This document shows, piece by piece, positions 12,353 through 23,303 of a stretch of DNA of 47,630 nucleotides. The DNA comes from Haplomitrium mnioides (lineage: Eukaryota; Marchantiophyta; Haplomitriopsida; Calobryales): NCBI GenBank assembly GCA_049999725.1, contig JBNGIS010008761.1:26429-74058 (forward strand), read 5' to 3'. Position 1 is the first letter of the stretch; every line of letters starts with the position of its first letter. The translations under genes were made by a program, and so were the position numbers. The notes beneath the pieces are model-generated. The model was not told the origin of the DNA, searched no databases, and worked only from the letters and a program-made list of their open reading frames with translations.

Positions 12353-14089
12353 CTCCGCGTCTCGAATTTCCTCATTCTCTGTCTCCTTCCTTCTCTCAAC
12401 CATTGCCACAAGGTGAGACATTTGTTTCCTCAAGTTCTCCTTGGCTTTCGGCTTCACCTGAATAGAAGATGACAGAGCCAGGTTCTCAACTTGAACACAA
12501 AACATACAGATGCTCAAATTGACCGAGAGTAGTAGTCGCCACCTCCACCAATATAGCTCAAACATGCTCGGGGGGCCCATCGCCCTGGGTCACCAAAGTA
12601 TCGTATGTTAACGCCTTATATCTGAGGGCACCCATCTCCTCCAATCTCACAACATGATCTGCCACACTCTGATGTGCGTTTATGAGTGATATTCCCAACT
12701 CAATTGCCAAACTCTGCATCCCTCATATTCAATCCACTAAAACTTGATGCTCCTAGGAAGTCCACATTTGAGCGCGCAAAAGCTCTTGTTGTAACTCCAT
12801 ATGCCTCGTCATCAATACCAAATACTATTGGGTGGTCAAAGGATCCACCACCACTTTCACCCGCTCATATAGTTTTTTAGCTCGCAATGTAGTTGCATGA
12901 CGCTACAAACTAGAAGTTGTGCGGAAGAGCTCATCACAAACTCCCAACAACTTGTCTACTTGTGTAGATGGTCCCGCCTCTCCAGGTGGGGCCTGTGTCT
13001 CCCTCAAAAGGGCCACCAAAGTTGGGACATCCACTCCACAACTCTCCACATGTGGTCTCACTTGATCCTCCCCTTCAAGGTTAGTGTCACCTCCTTCAAA
13101 TGTCTCAATAGGAGTGGCATTTTGCGACACTCCACCACTCTCTAGTCCACTCCTCCTCCTCTCATCAAATGCTGCAAATTACCATGTCAATGTCATCCTA
13201 GTACTTCCAACGAGAGGTGGAGGAGTCACCATATCCTTTGTATCCTCACGAGGCGTAGAAGGTATATGTGTCTCTGCTCTTGGTGTGGACGCAGTAGGTG
13301 ACGTCACGATCAATGGTGACACCCTCAGAGGAATTGCCATATAAGATCTCATCCTATCCATCTCCCTCCTCTCCGCCTTCTCAAGCAAACCCACATTATG
13401 CAATATGTGGTAAACAACTAGCCTCACATAACTAGTCTGGCTCCTCATGGTAAACATTCTTAAAATAACATTGCAAAACAATACGCCCATTGATAGCAAG
13501 TCCCTACAGCACCTCTATAAAACATGAGTAGAAACCTATCTGAGATATAAGATGTTTTTTCAAGAGTCACAAGAGCTACCCATGTGGACGCTACTATTTG
13601 CAGCCCCTAATCTAGGATATCTTGCACCATCCACCCATTCTTGTGACCAAAAACACGCGGCACCATCAAAGGGAGTCCATCCTCCTTCCTCCTCAACATG
13701 AGCTCATTCTGTCTATTATTCAAGAGCTTATCCACATTGTGAATGATAAAAGGGGTGATGTTGAATGTCTTCCTACGCACAGTCACCTCATGACTCTTGA
13801 GTCCCTCAATGAACTCTGCCACCATAGATGGAGAATAAATCTGCCACGACATCTCAAACAAGCCCAAAAGCCCTATCCTCTCTACCATCAACTTCTCCTA
13901 CTTCCAATTTAAGGGAGGTCTAGGCAAGGAAAGTCTCTCTCTGCTCATGACAAACAACAGTAAAAACAACATTTCAAAACACAACTCTCCCAGCAAAATG
14001 CAACACCTCAAAAAGGCACTTTTGAGGCGACCAAAAAAACACACTCAACGACCTTCAAAATTGGTCTATGCATTTCTAAGTTGTTTCCT

Positions 14090-14960
14090 CTGAATCGCAC
14101 CTCCAAACTGTATAAAATACACACCTCTGAGTAGCACCTCCGCAAAACACAATGCAACCCTAAATCAGCCCTCCGAGTTTCTATCCGCATGAGTTACACC
14201 TCCGAGACGCGCCTCCGACTTGTCGCAAAAAAAACACACCTCGAAGCGCTCTTATGAGTTTCCATGCGCACCTCCAAGATGTCTTTTGAACACCTTTGAA
14301 TCGACTGCTGATTTGCACCTCTGAATCAACTCTCTGAACTGTGTGAACCCCCGAGCACCGCAAAAACAAACCTCGAAATTGTGTAAACCTCCAAGCACAG
14401 CCGAGCTGCGCCTCCGAATTGTCGTACAGACGCGCCTCCAAATCACAACAAAACGCACCTCCGAATTTCTCCAAGTGGCGCCCGTCCAAGTATTGCACCT
14501 CCAAACTATGCTTCCAAATTGACTTCCACCGACTCAAAAACACACCTCCAACCTTCTGCCGACTGCACCTCTGAGTGGGCTATCGCATGCTTCTGATTTG
14601 CATAAATACATCTCCGAGTTGTACCTTCAAAATACACCTCCACGACTCCGAACTGTCTCAAAAACTACACTTCCGATCTTCAACAACGCACCTCCAAACT
14701 ACAACAAAACGCACTTCCAAAAACTCTTTGAGTGTCGTACCTCGGAGTGTCGTCTGCTAAATTTGCAAAATGTATGGAACCCTAAAACATACCTCCAAGA
14801 TACAACTGCGCACCTCCAAGTCGATGTCGAGTCGCACCTTCGAGTGTCGTCCGCACACTTCCGAGTTGTTTTTTTCTGCACCCCCAAACTCTACATGTGC
14901 ATCGACTCAAAAATGCACCTCCGAGTGTTGTCCATGCACTTTTGAGTCCACTCTGGGTTG
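14090..14960. repeat. Degenerate CACCTCCGA array in the LTR U3 (right copy)
   Basis: The counterpart of the array at 3290-4150, with the same succession of GCACCTCCGAATT and ACACCTCCGAG variants. Being present in both LTRs, it was part of the element when it inserted. It does not read as a consistent protein repeat in any frame. Confidence 0.75.
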
Positions 14961-15275
14961 GACCTCTCACTAGTATCCCTCCTTGAACTCCTAGCAAGAA
15001 CTTATCAAATTCACAATTATACACATTCACAATTCACATGTAACTCACACTAGCACTTACATGCTTACATCACAACTTACATCTATATATTTTAACAAGC
15101 TCACAACATTTTTACTTAACATATACCGAACACTTACTTTACTATTTACAAAATATTTACAAAAAGTTACAAGGCAAAAGCACCCGTGCACATGAGCTCC
15201 ATTACAAAATCCACTATCGATAAATTACTTCTTTGTTTGGTTCCCAAACATCACTTTTCACATAATCTACTCCAG

Positions 15276-15895
15276 TGTGGGGTACGTTTGGTGGAGTATT
15301 AGTATAGGTAACACTATGATGAGTATTATGTCTTGTGTTGGAACATGTATAAGAGGTTCAGAGGATTGCCATATCCATAGAGGTTGAGAAAGGACAAGAG
15401 TTTTAGGAGTGAGGGTTGGGGTGTTATGGCATAAGGGGTGACTTGAGGATCTAAGTAGATTTTGTATTGGTTACCTTCAAACATACTCATGAGTAAAGTG
15501 CTATTTCAGAATTTGTGAATGCAAGAGAGTTTCTTATATGCATGTACTTTGGATTCTATTTTCTTTCCCAGTTGAAACATATAAAGTCAAACGCATTTGA
15601 ATTATTTCTTTTCTGTTATGGGTTACTACTCTTGAACTAGAAGACAAACCAGCAAGCCAACACTCGTTTGCAAGTCCTAAGCCGATCCTAAGGGAAGAGG
15701 AAGCACCCTCATGATCCCTTGTGTTCTGGTGGACGTTACTACCATCACAACCAAGTGTATCCCTAGATAGCCCGATCGGCATGGTGCCTTACCTATTCCA
15801 CCCAAGTTACTCAAATCTAGAAGCTAGGCTATATACTACAAAACTGACCAAAAGCAGGGCTCCTCCCCCTATGCCATGAACTTCAAGACCTAACA
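15276..15895 (+). repeat. Element B 5' LTR
   Basis: Starts TGTGGGGTACG and ends GACCTAACA. It aligns end to end, with the same length, to 25881-26500. The primer-binding site begins two bases further on. Confidence 0.92.
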
Positions 15896-15896
15896 G

Positions 15897-15913
15897 TGGC
15901 ACTGTTGCCGCTT
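15897..15913 (+). other. Element B primer-binding site
   Basis: TGGCACTGTTGCCGCTT matches the TGGYGCCRTTGYCGGGG pattern of elements A and G with several changes. It lies one base after the CA end of the LTR. Confidence 0.75.
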
Positions 15914-16575
15914 TCTCCTTCCCTATCCTTCTTGAATAGAGTTCTCTGGTGGCTCTTCTATGGGCCAATGAGACCCGTGCAACCAACATGTCCATCAGTA
16001 ATATGGGTGAAGCGTGTGACATGACATTAGACCTTTCCTTATACCGAATGTAGGTGGAGGCTACTGATACTCTTTGGTGGCTAGCTACACGGCTTCTGCT
16101 TGACACTCTTAATTTTGAACACATCAAGCCTGTTACTAGCCTTCGATCTCTATAGTAGGTTATTAGTTATTTTCTTCTTTGTGCTCTTAGTTTAGTTTCT
16201 CTTGGAGTCAGTCTCTTTATATCCCATAAACTTCCGAGTTTCTCTTTGATTCAACCTAGCTCTCTTCAATTCCAGATCTGAGGTGTGTCACACCTTTCTT
16301 TTTGTCAATTCAGTTTCCATTTGCATGTTGGGCCAGAGGATGTGGGCTGGAGGTTTCTTTTATTTTCGTGCCACATCTCTTTCTCGAGTGTTGGAGTCTA
16401 GTACTAAATCTGAGGGGAACACGGTTGCTTCACTTGGTGTATGAAGCGTCCTCCTCCTCTTCCTACCTTTTCTCGATCTGATAGATACATCCGTAGGTGT
16501 CTGTGTCCTTTGCATCCTATGAAGAAGACTTGTCTATCCGGTTCCCTCTCTCTTGTTCCCAATCAAGCCTCAGCC
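15914..16575 (+). other. Element B untranslated leader
   Basis: No coding signal on the sense strand. It ends at the gag start codon, where AGCCATGG gives a good initiation context. Confidence 0.6.
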
Positions 16576-18395
16576 ATGGCTTTTTAGCCACTATTGCCTT
16601 CGAGATATACATGCCTGAAATTTACTGGCCAAATGGTGGTTGACCATGTAGATGCGGACATGCATCTGAATCGTTTTTTGGCCTTAGCCGCCATTACAAG
16701 AGATCTTAAGGATGTTCTCAAGCATCAATTCCCAACTCTCTTAGATGGCAATGCCATCAATTGGTATTTTAGAGAGGCCGCTACCATTGTTTCCTTGCCT
16801 GATCTTTGTACATCTTTAAGGACCGTTTTTGTCTAGGATACCACTTCGATCGTGCATGGGATGATCTCTTTTGCATTTGAATGTATGCTGAAGAGTCCAC
16901 TCAAGACTACAACAACATATTTAAGGTTGTGGTAAGTAATAGAAGAACTCCCCCACCAGTAGAAGATCAAACAGGGTTCTTCATAAAAGGTCTACCTAAT
17001 TCCATTCAAGAGCATGTGTTGCTCCAAGATCCGCAAACCCTAGATAGAGCCATTCAAGTGGCTACATCATACAAACAAAATGCTTTTGAGGCAAAAAAGC
17101 TTTGCTTCTATCGCTTCCTCTTCACCTAGCAAGGCGCCCAACATTAGCACCCAGAGTTATGGTGTCTCTTATGCTACCCAAACCACTGCATCAACTCACT
17201 CACATAAAAATCCAGCAATCACTACAAGATTTGAATCTTTTATCGCTTCTAACTCACATCGAGATGAATTTTTGAGTTCAGAGTAGAAGTGAGAAATGAT
17301 ATATCCACTCTTCTTGTTGACCAGATGGCAAGCATGAAAATACAGATGGTACAATCTGGTGTGGACCCAATATGCAATCTCAGCCTCTCAATGTTTGGTG
17401 CACCGGATGTAATTAGCAACACTCTTCTTTAGAGGCTTGTCCTCCAGCCATTTGGTGCGACCTATGTCTATTCTCAGACCATGAAACATATGTTTGTCCT
17501 ATTTGGAGAAGGCTTTGAGTAGTGGAAGCCAAGTCAATTGCTATTGTGAATATGGTTGTAGTTCCTCCTCCTACACCAGCATTAACTTCTTCAACTTTAC
17601 CTCAATTGGCGCCAGCCACAAGTCAAGTCCCTGCTCCTATATACTAGGCTCATTTGGCTGCACAGCCAGCCCATTATCATCAACAGAGCTACCCACAAGC
17701 AGCTATGCAACATAGAAGAAATCCTCCATATGCTTAGTATAGGCCTCTTATGGGACAAACATGTTATAATTGCTAGAGCTCTGATCATCTTTCAAGAGAA
17801 TGCCCTCACCCTCGTACAAGGGAATACTATCAGAATAGACCTCAGCCTATGTACCAGTGTCCCAATCAAGGCTACCCAAACCAGCAACCTTGCAACAATT
17901 GGTTTAGACAACATAGACATCACTCTAATACTTATTATGCTCTGCAAAAGTTGCAACATAAACATCAGCAAAATTACCAGTCTAATCAACATAACCAGCC
18001 TGCTTATCAACAACACCAAGTTGGGTACAATCAAACATGCTACCAGCAGGCTCCGCATTATCAACAACTACAACAATATCAATCAGCACCTCAACAAACT
18101 CAGAATCTTGGATTAGGGTATGCCCCTCCGCCACCACATATTACTTATTACCAAGCGCAACCCAATCAAACTTTGGCAGTTCAGCCAGCTCAACAATTAG
18201 CTTTGGCACCTACCCCTCAACCTCAGCTATTGGGTGCCCCTCAAGCAACTCTATTTCTGCCTCTCCCTACTACTTCAAGTGTTGGTCCACCAAAAAATGT
18301 CCAACAAGTTCAGGTGGTTCCAGTAAATATTACTTTACGATCAGGGCCGAATTGGCCACACCTGCTGCCTCTCTTTGTCTTGAGAAACCATGTGT
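16576..18395 (+). pseudogene. Element B Gag (broken), Gln/Pro-rich C-terminal part
   Basis: The ATG at 16576 is followed by a stop as codon 4, then by an open frame carrying a retrotransposon Gag domain (HLNRFLALAAITRDLKDVLK, GNAINWYFREAAT; 16594-16836). After a break it continues at 16881-17129 (EESTQDYNNIFK, GFFIKGLPNSIQEHVL). A CCHC knuckle at about 17762-17803 reads CYNC, an in-frame stop, then SSDHLSREC. A long Gln/Pro/Tyr-rich segment follows (17849-18300) and ends in PVNITLRSG, a block found at the Gag-protease boundary in Athila-like elements. At least four stops or frameshifts are present. Confidence 0.85.
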
Positions 18396-18729
18396 AGTGG
18401 CAGCCCCTCCTTTGGCTGCCCCACCAGCAGGAGCGCATAGACTTCACTTTTCTAGCAATCCGGCCACAAACAATGCTCATGCTAATATCCCTTACAGAAT
18501 TCCAGCACACACCTTTGTGGATCCTTCCCCTTCTACTCATGTTCCATCAGACTCTATTGGACCAAGCCAGAATGCTCCATCTGAAGCTTTCCCCTTCCCT
18601 CCCAAGAGGACGGTCAAAGGGATTCCTATGAGGTATTATAAGTGCAAAGCTCTTCCCTTGTCCTTGCAAAACATCACACCATATGATATATTTGCAGATG
18701 TAGCTCAACAACAGGCCCACATGTCCATT

Positions 18730-19465
18730 GGCTAGCTTCTACACCTCCATGCGCCCTCTTGAAATTCTCTTTGATCCGCTCTTGTCATGCCTTGGAAGAA
18801 TGTCCAAGAAACCTGTTTAGTGAAGGCCAACAAGCCCAACGTAACTAGACGCCGCACACCTTCAGCGCTTCCAATTGAGAACCCTTCTTCTTCTTCTTCT
18901 TCTTCTTCTTCCATTCCTCTCAGTCTGGTCTTGGATCCTCCTCCAATGGCATAGCTGCCTCCCAACAAAGATGCCTTATCCGTCGTCCACATGGTCTCCT
19001 TATATGACCTAGGGACACCAGCCACTGATGTCCTCGTAGATGGCGCAATGATTCCAATGGCACACTTGGACACTGGTTCAGCTGTCAACATCATGATAGA
19101 GCATATCATGAGCTCCATTGGATATCCAACCAGTGCCTTACAAAAAACATCTATGGTTCTTTGCCTCGCGGATGGCAGGAATGTTGTGCCCCTTGGAGTT
19201 CTTAGAAATGTGCCCACTCTCTTTGAAGATCACGAATACTTGGTTCATTATTTGGTCCTACACATAATCCAAAGAAATCAATACCCCTTACTCGTTGGGC
19301 ATCCATGGCTTAAACAAAGCCATGCACAATAGGATTTTGCGAATGGAGCGTTGACCATCAAACCTCCAGGACATAGAGTTGTTCTCTCAATGTATACACA
19401 TGCCCATTCTCCATCTCCTCAATCTCTGGAGAAGCAATTTACAGATTTATCTCTGGTGGACACAT
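18730..19465 (+). pseudogene. Element B aspartic protease (active-site motif intact)
   Basis: The frame reads through a poly-Ser run encoded by a TTC tract (18885-18912), an in-frame stop, then LVDGAMIPMAHLDTGSAVNIM. The DTGS active site is at 19069-19080. The later block PLLVGHPWLKQ is at about 19285-19315, followed by a stop and readable continuation to about 19465. The motif is intact, unlike element A's DGES. Confidence 0.85.
18885..18912 (+). repeat. (TTC)n trinucleotide repeat
   Basis: About nine TTC/TCT units in frame with the protease, encoding consecutive Ser residues in the Gag-protease linker. Confidence 0.9.
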
Positions 19466-19589
19466 CCTCTTGATTCTTGGTTCTAGAAACTGAAAATGAT
19501 ACTCTTGATCCTTTTGGCAATCTCTTTCTCATATGCAACTTTTGGGAAGTGTAGTTTAAGGACTTCCTAGTTCTCCCAACAGAACACAA

Positions 19590-20560
19590 AAGTCTAAAAG
19601 TCTATGAGGGAATTTCTGAGGCCCAAGAACTGGCCTTCTTGCAACTTATCCATAAATACATTAATGTTTTTGCTTGGGAGTACGATAAGATGGCAAGAAT
19701 CCCATCATCTGTATATCAGTATCACATCAGACTTCGACCGGATGCTCACCCTATACAAAAGTGTCCGTACAAGCTCAACCCTAAATACACAGACCTGGTT
19801 CAGAAATACATCACAAAAATGCTATATGCAGGCATCATATCACACACATGCCTCATTGATTGGGTTTCACTTATTGTGGTAGTTCCCAAACTTGATGGAT
19901 CCATAAGAGTATGCAACGATTTCAAGACCTTGAATGTTGCAACTATCCCAGAACACTTCTCTATCCCATTTATCAACACAATTGTGGATAATATGGCTGA
20001 AAATAGTGCTACAGTTTTTTGGATGGTTAATCTGGATATAATCAAATCAAAATCCATCCGGATTCCAGACATCTCACTATTGTCACTACGTCTTGGGGGT
20101 GTTACTTGTACAACAAATTGGTTTTTGGCCTTTGCAATGCTCCAAGTGCATTTTAGAGGATTATGCTCATGGCATTTGAGTCCCTTCTCCAAGGACTAGA
20201 AAAGTGCCTAGAGATTTATTTGGATGATTTCACGGTGCACAACACTACAGACCAGCATCTTGCCAAACTCGAACTTGCATTCACTTGGTGCCGCACATAT
20301 GACATTTCCTTAAATCCAAAGAAGTGTAAGTTTCTGACACTACCATGTGTGCTTCTAGAGCATATCATCTCAGAAAAATGTCTACACCCAGATCCAACAA
20401 AGGTGAACATTATCCTCTCACTTCCTCCGCCGACCACAGTCAAGCAGCTACAATATTTTCTAGGAAAATTGGTTTATTATAGACACTATTGCTTGAATTA
20501 TGCTAAAATAATTGCTCCTTTATATCAGCTGACAAGGCATACAGTTCCCTTTGTCTGGAC
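19590..20560 (+). pseudogene. Element B reverse transcriptase (YLDDF intact)
   Basis: Readable blocks in order are YINVFAWEYDKM, PYKLNPKYTDLV, WVSLIVVVPKLDGSIRVC, the catalytic YLDDF at 20217-20231, LNPKKCKF, and the connection FLGKLVYYRHYCLNYA. The frame breaks near 20060-20170, where a Gln codon of the SAFQR block has become TAG. YLDDF carries both catalytic Asp residues. Element B's RT is better preserved than A's. Confidence 0.9.
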
Positions 20561-21180
20561 TGCGGATTGCTAGCAAGCATTTCAAGCCTTAAAAGATGTC
20601 TTGGCTTCTCTACCCTTTCTACCTCCTATCGAATGGTCTCTTCCTTTTCTAGTGATGGTGGACACTTCTTCTACGGTCATGGGTGCAGAGCTGGCCCAAA
20701 TTTAGGAGAGCAAAGAATGCCTTATTTATTATGTTGGATGTCAACTTAGGTTGGCTGAGCAAAATTATAGTGTCACTTAGCGAGAGGCCATTGGACTTAT
20801 TCATGTAGTCCAAAATTTCTGACATTACCTTCTGGGCTATCCTTTCACTTTTGTCGTCAATCATGACTCCTTAAAGTACATTATTAACAATCATGATCTT
20901 ATTGGCTGCCTAGCACGATGGGTTCTTCCTCTCTAGGAGTTCAATTTCCAGCTACAGGTTCAACCAAAAACCAAGCATGGGAACTGTGATCTCTTATCCC
21001 ATGTGTATGGAATTCTTGAACCCATCTCCTTAGACGATACTTTTCCGGACTTATAGGTTTCTCACGTATCTACTTTGCTCACTAAAGAGGTTAGCCTGGA
21101 TCCACCTTACAAGAAATTGCCTACCAATCCTTGGCATAGCCATATGATTGCACCTTACAAGTGGCACTCTTCCTTTGCAC
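20561..21180 (+). pseudogene. Element B RNase H (broken)
   Basis: RNase H blocks are VMVDTSSTVMGAELAQ, QNYSVT followed by a stop and REAIGLIHVVQNF, then HYLLGYPFTFVVNH and GCLARWVLPL. Several TAG and TGA codons fall where related elements have Gln, Trp or Arg, as expected from C-to-T decay. The spacer after HGNCDLLSH is poorly readable. Confidence 0.8.
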
Positions 21181-22370
21181 ATCAAGTCTGATTAGTGGCA
21201 AGCTTTCACCAGATCAGCTGCCCCTTACACTATTCTTTCGGGTATTCTCTACAGAATGGGTGTGGATGGCATCTTGAGAAGATGTCTAGTGCCACCACAG
21301 ACCACACATGTTTTACAAGGCTACCACGCCTCTGCGTGTAGAGGACATTTTGTGGGCAAGACCACCGCCAGAAAAGTACTCTGCTCTGGTTATTGGTAGC
21401 CAACCTTATTTGCAGATTCACATAAATTTTCTCGCACATGTGACATCTGCCAGCAAACAGGAAAGCCTACATATAGTCTGGAGATGCCCTTAGTGCATAT
21501 CTTACCACTCTCTACTTTTGAAAAATGGGGTCTGGACTTGATAGGTCTCATTACCCCACCTTCTCGCTCAAGACGAAGCCAGTATATCATGGCAACTACT
21601 GATTATGTTACCAAGTGGGCAGAAGCTATCGCACTTCTTGCCAATAATGCAATATCAGTTGCTTCATTCCTCTATTCCCAAGTTTTAACCAGATGGATGT
21701 CCTTTAGAGCTGGCTAGTGATTGTGCAGTCATTTTTTGAATGAGGTCATTGAAGCCTTCACAACTCTGTACTCTATACGCCACTGCACATCTGCGCCATA
21801 CCATCCTCAAGCAAATGGCCAAGCTGAGAGTACCAACAAAATCTTGAAAGCCATACTAACCAAAACTATCTCGCATCACAGATCTGGTTGGGATGAACAT
21901 TTACCTGCGACCTTATAGGCCTATCGTTCCATGACCAAGGTAGCTACAAGTTTTACACCATTCCACCTAGTCTATGGGCAAGAAGCTTTGCTGCCCATTG
22001 AAATATAGGTTCCTTCCTTGCGGGTTGCAATTTTCAATTGCTTAGAGCCCTTAGAGTCATTGCAACACAAACTGGCAACCTTAGAGCAATTGCAAGAGGA
22101 TAGGATTCAGACCTCAGATCTGCACTTTGCTCATTAGCACCGCATCAAGTTTACGTATGACAAGACAATCAAGATGAGGACCTTTGGGCTCAATGACTTG
22201 GTTCTAGTTTTTGACATGAGATTCTTACATTTTGCTCCCAAGTTCACTACACACTGGTATGGCCCTTACAGGGTGACAACTGTCCATCCCCATGGCCACT
22301 TGAGCCTTTCCACATTAGATGGTATAACCTTTGCTACCTCTATAAATGCCAATCATGTTAAGCTCTTATT
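21181..22370 (+). pseudogene. Element B integrase (broken; HHCC and catalytic acids visible)
   Basis: The zinc region reads GYHASACRGHF then CDICQQTGKP (HHCC intact). The core has TTDYVTKWAEA (first Asp), LASDC (second Asp, followed directly by a frameshift at about 21735) and YHPQANGQAESTNK (Glu). Downstream are AYRSMTKVATSFTPFH, preceded by TAG where Trp is expected, then LNDLVLVFDMR and HWYGPYRVTTVHP. The frame ends near HVKLL at about 22370. No chromodomain is seen, as in element A. Confidence 0.88.
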
Positions 22371-23226
22371 GTGTCTAAGTTTTTGTGTTTGGAGTTGTCT
22401 GTGGAAGTACCTTGCTCTTTGTTCGTCAGCTTTTTCTTCCAAGTGCTCTATTCATTGCCACCATGCTACGACCTATCCTTGGGAATCCCAGAGCAACCAT
22501 GCTATATTCTTCGTACGAGACGCTCAGGATTAAACCAAAGGATCTGTTAGGGTCTAGGATGGGAGATGAAGATGCACACAAGGAGAGGAAAAGAAGGAAG
22601 AAAGCAAGAAAAAAGGAATGAATCAAGAATGTAAATGGCAAAAAACGGCAAACAACGGACACTATCCAAACAAAAGGACAAAAATAAGATTCAGTGTTAA
22701 AAGACTTCTTAGGATTCAGTCTAAAGACTTTTTATTAAATTTAAAGTAGAAAAGCTTCTTTAGGATCTAGAAATACAACCGTAGAAATAGCACAAGTCTT
22801 TGAAAATTACAGGTACTAATCAAGTCAAGAAACAGATCAGACAACAACAACAACAGCTTAAACAACTAAAAATGGAGGAAAACGGAGGAACATCACTCCA
22901 GTAAGAAGAAAAAGGAAATGAGAGGTGCCTTTGTAAGTCAAGTTTATGTGTGTGTATTGTAAAAGTGTAAGAGTACATGTTCTGTGTTTTTGTAGGATTC
23001 TGAAAAAAGTTATTTGGATTAGTAAAATAATAGCAAAATATTAATTAAATATTAACTAACTAATATTAAATCTAAGCTACCAGCCAAGCCAAGCCAAGGA
23101 GAGAAAAGAGGATAAAAAAAAAGACAAACAAGATTGTTTTGATTTGAAGATAAAGGTTAAAAGAAAACATTCCTGCACGTGGGAAATTAGGGCCCATTAG
23201 AGAAAAGAAGAAGAGAGCCCATTTTG

Positions 23227-23303
<77 letters not shown>

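Larger units (their letters stand above)
11973..13912 (-). pseudogene. Degraded ORF inside element A's LTR; possible plant-transposon-protein-like domain
   Basis: In the sense direction of element A the LTR reads as a broken protein of about 600 residues. The N-terminal part (13607-13891) contains VAEFIEGLKSHEVTVRRKTF and FIIHNVDKLLNN, which resembles the domain annotated as putative plant transposon protein; this match is from memory and unverified. A Pro/Ser/Thr-rich linker follows (13179-13300), then a charged, probably coiled-coil part (12590-13130). The GA tract encodes Arg-Glu repeats and borders the assembly gap; a C-terminal tail lies at 11973-12203. Stops and frameshifts are present. 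The 3' LTR lacks the N-terminal half through its deletion. Confidence 0.5.
1459..15265 (-). mobile_element. Element A: Ty3/gypsy LTR retrotransposon with giant LTRs
   Basis: Two long direct copies (1459-4525 and 11018-15265) bracket a minus-strand gag-protease-RT-RNase H-integrase series. A primer-binding site lies just inside the right copy and a polypurine tract just inside the left one, as expected for 5' and 3' LTRs of a minus-strand element. The gene order with integrase last is that of Ty3/gypsy. No chromodomain or envelope gene is visible, and the primer-site type fits the Tat/Athila-like plant lineages; that clade call is inference. All ORFs are broken by stops and frameshifts. The outer end of the right LTR, about 60 bp, is missing next to element B. 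Confidence 0.9.
11018..15265 (-). repeat. Element A 5' LTR (4.2 kb, outer end missing)
   Basis: It aligns with the left LTR from its inner edge, where the TG/CA terminal bases have mutated (plus strand CATAATATGG against TGTAATACGG), to a shared TTCACATAAT near 15265. The remaining 60 bp or so seen in the left copy is absent. Nine unexplained bases then lead directly to element B. This copy is the fuller one: it keeps the 1.15 kb block deleted from the left LTR, and it contains the assembly gap. Confidence 0.88.

Noticed and set aside
12304-12465. Leu-Ser or Arg-Glu repeat protein at the CT tract
   Set aside because: A product of the dinucleotide repeat and the run of N, not an independent gene.
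17849-18397. A Gln-rich 182-codon frame that resembles a host prion-like or transcription-factor protein
   Set aside because: It lies between a CCHC knuckle and the protease of element B in the same direction, so it is the Gln/Pro-rich end of Gag.
18037-18735. The longest overlapping frame (232 codons) in element B
   Set aside because: Only partly real: its first part is a shadow of the Gln-rich Gag frame. Its last part may be a frame-shifted remnant of the Gag-protease linker. No domain is recognisable.
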